NCBI GenBank assembly: GCA_045132055.1
Contig: JBGURP010000055.1
Coordinates: 1-64,000, forward strand
Length of the DNA: 64,000 nucleotides
Direction: 5' to 3'
Source of the DNA: F23-D06 sp045132055
GTDB lineage: Bacteria; Bacteroidota; Bacteroidia; Bacteroidales; WCHB1-69
How positions within the stretch are numbered: the first letter of the stretch is position 1; every line of letters begins with the position of its first letter. A program made the translations under genes and the position numbers. This document shows positions 59,737 to 64,000 of the stretch, one piece after another. The notes beneath the pieces are model-generated. The model saw nothing but the letters and a program-made list of their open reading frames with translations, made no database searches and had not been told where the DNA came from.

Positions 59737-59785
59737 TATATTACTACCCCGCCCTTCGGGCACCCCTTTTTTTCAAGAAGGGGAT
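59737..59785. repeat. Half copy of the family A element
   Basis: TATATTACTACCCCGCCC, TTCGGGCACCCC, TTTTTTTCAAGAAGGGGATT corresponds to the right half of full copies. It lies inside the nusB-coaE gene group, between DUF1573 and yajC. Confidence 0.75.
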
Positions 59786-59818
59786 TCTTAATTCTCAATT
59801 TTCAATTCTCAATTCTTC
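59784..59818. repeat. AT-rich heptad run (family D)
   Basis: TTCTTAA, TTCTCAA, TTTTCAA, TTCTCAA and TTCTTCA follow each other directly after the half element and run into the DUF1573 stop. Confidence 0.6.
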
Positions 59819-60282
59819 ATTGACGTCACGTTCGCCGTAATCGTCAGAATGGTCTCTGCCGGGTAGGTATTGGCGCCCACGAGGATGCGCTTCACCACTT
59901 TGCCCTTTTGGGATTGTGAGTCGAACGTCACTTTGATCTCACCCGACTCGCCCGGACGGATAGGGGCTTTGGGCGGCGTGGAGGTGGTACAGCCACACGT
60001 GGCCTCCGAAGAGAAAATGATGAGGTTCGACTTGCCGGTGTTCTTGAACTTGAACGTGTAGTTGAGCTTTTCGCCTTGCACCACCTCGCCGAAATCGTAT
60101 GTGGTGCGCTCGAACTCGATAACGGGCAGCTTGTCTTTGTCCTTTTTCGACATGCCGTCAGCTGTCACGGGAATATGCACGTCCGAAACCTTGAAGTCGC
60201 CTTCCTGTGCGGGTTTGCGGTGACATGCCATCATAACCGACAAACCCAAAACAATACAAAATATGATTTTGATTTTCTTCAT
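59809..60282 (-). CDS. DUF1573 lipoprotein
   Basis: The 157-residue protein has a lipoprotein signal (IVLGLSVMMAC, lipid Cys20) and a single DUF1573 immunoglobulin-like domain (about 55-155): FGEVVQGEKLNYTFKFKNTG, EATCGCTTSTPPKAPIRPGE, and a terminal LTITANV. DUF1573 resembles the ASPM-SPD2-Hydin fold; the function is unknown. It begins 4 bp after the nusB stop and is a regular member of this cluster in Bacteroidota. Confidence 0.92.
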   Translation of the reverse strand: MKKIKIIFCIVLGLSVMMACHRKPAQEGDFKVSDVHIPVTADGMSKKDKDKLPVIEFERTTYDFGEVVQGEKLNYTFKFKNTGKSNLIIFSSEATCGCTTSTPPKAPIRPGESGEIKVTFDSQSQKGKVVKRILVGANTYPAETILTITANVTSMKN

Positions 60283-60286
60283 CCTA

Positions 60287-61237
60287 TTAGTTTTGATATA
60301 ATCCTATTCCTGTTTTCACAATCTTGCCTTCGGCCTTGAAATCCACAATGAGACGGTCCAAAATGCCGTTAATGAACTTCTGGCTCTTGTCGGAACTGTA
60401 CAACTTGGCCATGTCGATGTATTCGTTCATCGTCACTTTGATGGGAATGGTGGGGAATTCCAAAAATTCGCAGATGGCCATTTTCATCAGCAGGATGTCC
60501 ATACCGATGACACGCTCCAGCTCCCAGTTTTGCAGCTTGGCTTCAATCAGCTCCTCATACTCGTCTTCGTGCTGGATGGTCTTCTTGAAGAGATTGCGCA
60601 AAAACTGCTCATCCTCCTTGGCATCCTTGTACAGAGGCTGGATTTTGTTCTCGTTTCCGTCTTTCAACTTGAATTTGGAAACATTCTTATAGAACATCAT
60701 CAACGCCTCGTCATAGTCGTCCAGCCAATTGGTATCCTTCTCGCTGAAAAACCAACGGATGTGGTCGTCTTCTCCCAAAATCTGCTCAATGATGTCCAAA
60801 ACCAGCTTCTTGTCCTCCTCGTAACTGCGGGAAGGATTCTCCATGTAAGCCTTGTAGAAATCGGTCTCCTCAATGATGTGGAAGAGTCTGGGGATGAAGT
60901 CGCCGTCGTTGGACCAGTCGATGTGATTGGCCTTGAACATGGGCTGCAGGAACACATTGTCCTCGATCTGCGCAATGACCTGGTTATCTACAAACTTGGT
61001 GTTGGGGTTCAGGTCTTCGGGCGTCGGGTTGTGCTTGTTGCGAAGGTCCTCCAGCTTGTTCTTTCTATAGAAAGTCACTTCCGGCAGGATGGAGAAGAGC
61101 CAAAGGAAGAGCACGTAGCTGTTTTTCACCGTTTTCACGAGGGTGTTCTGGGCGCTCAGCACGTCCTCATAAGGCTTCATGCTGTGGGCATAAAGCGCCT
61201 GCATTGTTTTGATTCTCAAGTATCTTCGGCTAATCAT
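60287..61237 (-). CDS. nusB: Transcription antitermination factor NusB, long form
   Basis: The 316-residue protein carries the NusB fold in its C-terminal half (about 170-310; EYEELIEAKLQNWELERVIG, ILLMKMAICEFLEFPTIPIK, VTMNEYIDMAKLYSSDKSQK, FINGILD), and the N-terminal RRYLRIKTMQALYA start matches NusB helix 1. Between them lies about 130 extra residues absent from E. coli NusB (139 residues). The long form with an insert is usual in Bacteroidota. It binds boxA RNA with NusE (S10) in rRNA transcription complexes. It heads the cluster leading to coaE. Confidence 0.93.
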   Translation of the reverse strand: MISRRYLRIKTMQALYAHSMKPYEDVLSAQNTLVKTVKNSYVLFLWLFSILPEVTFYRKNKLEDLRNKHNPTPEDLNPNTKFVDNQVIAQIEDNVFLQPMFKANHIDWSNDGDFIPRLFHIIEETDFYKAYMENPSRSYEEDKKLVLDIIEQILGEDDHIRWFFSEKDTNWLDDYDEALMMFYKNVSKFKLKDGNENKIQPLYKDAKEDEQFLRNLFKKTIQHEDEYEELIEAKLQNWELERVIGMDILLMKMAICEFLEFPTIPIKVTMNEYIDMAKLYSSDKSQKFINGILDRLIVDFKAEGKIVKTGIGLYQN

Positions 61238-61255
61238 TTTTGTGTTTTAAGAAGT

Positions 61256-61340
61256 TAGTTGAGAGTTGAGAGTTTATAGTTTAGAGTTTAGAGATTTTTT
61301 TAACCCTCTAAACTTTCAACTCTAAATTCTAAACTCTAAA
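61256..61340. repeat. Inverted pair of heptad runs (family D)
   Basis: GAGAGTTGAGAGTTTATAGTTTAGAGTTTAGAG on the left and CTCTAAACTTTCAACTCTAAATTCTAAACTCTAAAC on the right can pair into a long imperfect hairpin around TTTTTTTAACC. It lies between the coiled-coil gene and nusB and may end the former's transcript. Confidence 0.65.
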
Positions 61341-61346
61341 CATTTA

Positions 61347-62288
61347 TTATTTTAGGGTAAAGAAGCTCTCACCCAGGAACTGGTCATCGGTGAAGACTTG
61401 GATGACATATTTGCCCTTGGCGGCCTTGTCGTCCGGCATCAAATCCCAGTTCATCGTCACAGTTTGTGCCTGCTTGTCGTAGTTGACGACGGTTTTGGTG
61501 GAGTACTGCAGACGTTGGCCATTGTGCACGAAAGAGTAGGTTTCGCTGGAGCCGGGCGTGAGCACTTTGCCAGAGCCGGGGATGGCGATACGACAATATA
61601 CGTTGACCGGACCGGATTCAATCAATGAGTTCTCACCCAAGATGAAGGTGGTCTTGATGCGTTTGACGCGCGCAGCCCTGTCGGTGGGCTCTTCGACACC
61701 CTTGTTCTTGATCATGTAACCGGCACTGCGGATATTGTAGGCTTTGTAAACCGCTGCTCCGGAAATCTTGGCGTTGAGGGCCTCGTTCGACTTCTGGATG
61801 TTCTCCTTGTCCAGACGTTCTTGCTCCAAGTCAGCCTTCACAGAAAGGTTCTCCTCTTTCAGCGCTTTGTTCTCCTGATACAGCTTGTCCATCTCCTGTA
61901 CATACTCTTGCGAGATATTCTGCAGACGGGCCAGTTGTTTCTTGATTTTACGATAGTCAGCCTGGGAGTTGATGAGCTCCTCAATCTGAGCGGCGTTGGC
62001 CATGATGATGCTGTCTTTCTCGCTGAGCTGGTCGGAAAGATCGCCGTACTGCGCTTTGATGCGCTCATGCTCTGCCAGCAAAGAGTCCAGCTCTGCCTGC
62101 AACTCCATGTTGCTGTTTTCCACTTTGGTGAACTCCTTGTTGAGCACGGGCTTGGCGAAGAAGCCGAAATAGAGCGTGGTGATGAAAAACACACCGGCCA
62201 AAATGCCGAGGATAATCACCCATTTTTTCAACGGATTGGTTTCATTCTGCTGTCCGTTGGTACCTGCATAATTTGTTGTCGTTTCCAT
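61347..62288 (-). CDS. Membrane-anchored coiled-coil protein of unknown function
   Basis: The 313-residue protein has a short N-terminal cytoplasmic tail, one membrane helix (about 24-45, WVIILGILAGVFFITTLYFG), a long coiled coil (about 55-175, ELQAELDSLLAEHERIKAQY) and a C-terminal beta domain (about 185-313, TTFILGENSLIESGPVNVYC to DDQFLGESFFTLK). Similar proteins occur widely in Bacteroidota near housekeeping genes; I know of no assigned role. The coiled coil would project into the periplasm and present the C-terminal domain. Confidence 0.78.
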   Translation of the reverse strand: METTTNYAGTNGQQNETNPLKKWVIILGILAGVFFITTLYFGFFAKPVLNKEFTKVENSNMELQAELDSLLAEHERIKAQYGDLSDQLSEKDSIIMANAAQIEELINSQADYRKIKKQLARLQNISQEYVQEMDKLYQENKALKEENLSVKADLEQERLDKENIQKSNEALNAKISGAAVYKAYNIRSAGYMIKNKGVEEPTDRAARVKRIKTTFILGENSLIESGPVNVYCRIAIPGSGKVLTPGSSETYSFVHNGQRLQYSTKTVVNYDKQAQTVTMNWDLMPDDKAAKGKYVIQVFTDDQFLGESFFTLK

Positions 62289-62330
62289 TACTATTGATTT
62301 TTATTATTATTCACTTTGGATAGGTCTCCC

Positions 62331-63968
62331 CTACTCCAGACAATTCCGGAGGTTTTTGGGCAGATAGAAAGTCTTGTTTTTATCCATGAAAATCACCACT
62401 GAAGGCAATTCCACGTTTTTCTTGTTGATGACCACGGTGTTGGTGTAGCTGTCGGCCTCCAACGTGTTCTTCTTGTTCTTCACCACCAGCTTGTAATGGT
62501 TGGGCGCCAGACTGTCGATGCGGGTCGTGTAGCCCTCGAAAACCTGATGATGGTCGGCATAGATGTCGGCGGTGAGCTTGGGCAACGAGTCTGTGAGGTT
62601 GAGCTGGCGACACAGATACTCGTGCATCTGCACGTTCGTGACAAAGCCCGTCAACACATCATTTTGCGGATGGTAGATGGCGTAGAACACATTCTCGCCC
62701 GTATGCCCGAAGGTAGTGAAACCGAAATAGGTGCGGTTGTACAGGAACTGTCCGAGCAGGCGCGACATGTATTCATTGCCCTTGCGTTGCTCCTTCGGCA
62801 TGGATGACAGTTTGTAGTCGCGCGCCGATTGCAGGAACTCAATGTCCGGTTGAGTAATCTGGAGGTTGTAGTACTGCTCAAACAGAGCGGGCCACTCAGA
62901 GGTCTCCACGGCTTTCATCTTTTCGGCCATCGTCCAAGTGGAGAGCTTGTAGTCGTCAATGGGGGACATAATCTGGGTGAGCGACAGCTTGTCGTAACCG
63001 TGATTGGATTTCGCATTGCCAATGGTGATAGCGGAGGTGCCGTGGTCAGGCATGACCAGCACCAAGGTTTGGCCATCTTTTTGGGCGAAGTCGAACGCCA
63101 CCTTGCAAGCCTTGTCGAACGCGATGAAGTCGAGTAAAGCAGCTTTGGCGTCGTTATCGTGCGCGGCCCAATCTACTTTGCTGCCCTCCACCATCAGGAA
63201 GAAGCCGTTGGGTTCTTTCGACAGGGTCTCAATGGCCTTGCGGGTCATCTCTTCGAGCGAAGGTTGCTCTTTGGCGTCGCGCTCCAGCTCGTAGGACATG
63301 GACTTGTCGCAAAAGAGTGACCAGAAGGGGGCTTTATGGCAATTGGCCATGGCTTGCGGGTCGTTGAGGAAAACCTGATAGCCGTGGTCTTTCAGAAATT
63401 GCTGGTATTCGGGAGTGAGGTAGGAGACGCCGCCACCGATGACCACATCCACCAGGTTGTGCACCATCTGGGGCGCGATGACATCGTACTTGCTACGCTT
63501 GTAGGAGTGCGCGGCGCAGTCGGCGGGCGTGGCGTGCGGGAACTCGCACGTGAACACGAGCCCGGTAGCTTTGTGATGGATCTGTTTGGAAGCCTCCAAC
63601 AAAGTGGCCAGCGGCTGGTAGGCGCGGGCAGCATCCACGGGCACGACATCATGGTCAGTCGCCACCGGATAGGTGGAGACGAAGCTCGTCTGGGACGGCT
63701 GGCCGGTCATGTAGCAGGAAGTGGTGGGGGCGGAATCGCCGATGGGCGCGTCGGAAGAATAGGTGCCCAACAATCCTTTCAGGAAGGGGTCGATATTGAG
63801 ATTTTTTTGCGCCGGATCCTGATAAATTTGATACCAGCGAGCCGCAGAAAGCAGGCTGGTGGAGGTTCCGTCGGGTATCATCACAATCACATTCTTCACG
63901 GGCTGTGCTTGCGCAAAGAATGCTAAAAATGTAAGTAACAATACGTTGCAAAAAATCAGTCTTTTCAT
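62331..63968 (-). CDS. Secreted alkaline phosphatase
   Basis: The 545-residue protein has a signal peptide (1 to about 22, ending AQAQ) and the alkaline phosphatase fold. Visible ligands and catalytic parts are VIVMIPDG (metal Asp), PIGDSAPTTSCYMTG with the DSA nucleophile serine, MVEGSKVDWAAHDND (metal Glu/Asp/His), LVLVMPDHGTSAITI (Asp-His) and TTFGHTGENV (His). It releases phosphate from esters in the periplasm or outside the cell. A non-canonical feature is PTTS after DSA, where E. coli PhoA has ASAT. A -7 box stands at the window's right edge. Confidence 0.94.
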   Translation of the reverse strand: MKRLIFCNVLLLTFLAFFAQAQPVKNVIVMIPDGTSTSLLSAARWYQIYQDPAQKNLNIDPFLKGLLGTYSSDAPIGDSAPTTSCYMTGQPSQTSFVSTYPVATDHDVVPVDAARAYQPLATLLEASKQIHHKATGLVFTCEFPHATPADCAAHSYKRSKYDVIAPQMVHNLVDVVIGGGVSYLTPEYQQFLKDHGYQVFLNDPQAMANCHKAPFWSLFCDKSMSYELERDAKEQPSLEEMTRKAIETLSKEPNGFFLMVEGSKVDWAAHDNDAKAALLDFIAFDKACKVAFDFAQKDGQTLVLVMPDHGTSAITIGNAKSNHGYDKLSLTQIMSPIDDYKLSTWTMAEKMKAVETSEWPALFEQYYNLQITQPDIEFLQSARDYKLSSMPKEQRKGNEYMSRLLGQFLYNRTYFGFTTFGHTGENVFYAIYHPQNDVLTGFVTNVQMHEYLCRQLNLTDSLPKLTADIYADHHQVFEGYTTRIDSLAPNHYKLVVKNKKNTLEADSYTNTVVINKKNVELPSVVIFMDKNKTFYLPKNLRNCLE

Positions 63969-63992
63969 AAACAGCTACTTTCTTCAAACTTG

Positions 63993-64000
63993 CAAAGATA
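63993..64000 (-). promoter_or_regulatory. -7 box TATCTTTG for the alkaline phosphatase
   Basis: The plus strand ends CAAAGATA, 25 bp upstream of the start; any -33 element is beyond the window. Confidence 0.65.

Noticed and set aside
1..64000. tRNA, rRNA or riboswitch genes
   Set aside because: No cloverleaf-like sequence, CCA-ended structure, rRNA motif or recognisable riboswitch core was seen in the gaps; the gaps are short or repeat-filled. A tRNAscan/Infernal run would settle it.

Overview
The window looks like chromosome of a Bacteroidales-type bacterium (phylum Bacteroidota). Many genes have the phylum's -7 promoter box (TAnnTTTG, on either strand) just upstream and lack an obvious Shine-Dalgarno. 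Three secreted proteins end in type IX secretion (T9SS) sorting domains, a gliding/T9SS lipoprotein gene (gldB) is present, and gene groups such as nusB/DUF1573/yajC/ybbR/coaE are laid out as is usual for the phylum. The T9SS cargo argues against Bacteroides proper and for a T9SS-bearing relative (Porphyromonas/Paludibacter-like or uncultured gut lineages); this placement is inference. I saw no rRNA, tRNA, CRISPR array, prophage or intact insertion sequence.

Layout. 0-10.5 kb: the tail of a winged-helix protein, a zinc-ribbon/Nif3 pair, a CoA-disulfide-reductase-like protein with a rhodanese tail (framed by a 111-bp inverted repeat), an Mrp-type Fe-S carrier ATPase, a TonB-dependent receptor, GDP-mannose pyrophosphorylase, phosphoglycerate kinase and thymidylate synthase. 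10.5-15.3 kb: a complete tripartite MacAB-TolC-type efflux operon. 15.4-20.2 kb: a rightward operon of a lipoprotein, tilS, a small membrane protein and sufS, then an SDR oxidoreductase. 20.2-25.3 kb: a secreted C10 (streptopain-type) protease, rsmE and an ABC-F ATPase. 25.4-30.2 kb: dtd, ridA, guaB, a universal stress protein, a flavin reductase and menG. 30.5-42.3 kb: a secreted C69 dipeptidase, rpe, a SHOCT protein, a sugar MFS transporter, an Xaa-Pro aminopeptidase, a secreted endonuclease I, folP, pruA and glnA. 42.6-55.8 kb: one 13-kb gene for a 4386-residue secreted multidomain adhesin. 56.3-64 kb: gldB, ssb, a truncated remnant, the coaE-ybbR-yajC-DUF1573-nusB cluster, a coiled-coil membrane protein and an alkaline phosphatase.

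Cell-surface theme. The C10 protease, endonuclease I and giant adhesin all carry C-terminal sorting domains. With the C69 dipeptidase, aminopeptidase, TonB receptor, sugar transporter and alkaline phosphatase they suit a cell that breaks down protein, DNA and phosphate esters outside the outer membrane while attached to a surface.

The least ordinary non-coding feature is a set of dispersed intergenic repeats: (A) MITE-like elements with CCCCTTCT inverted ends and a GGGGTAGTAATAT core; (B) multi-hairpin units in which a GTGCGGGG hairpin joins a second hairpin through GGGGTTATTAGAAT, the second stem varying in sequence but staying paired; (C) palindromes with GTAGAGACG outer arms and variable centres; (D) AT/purine-rich heptad runs; and (E) pyrimidine-rich CACCTCATGTACCCC runs. 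Together they fill most of the larger gaps between genes.
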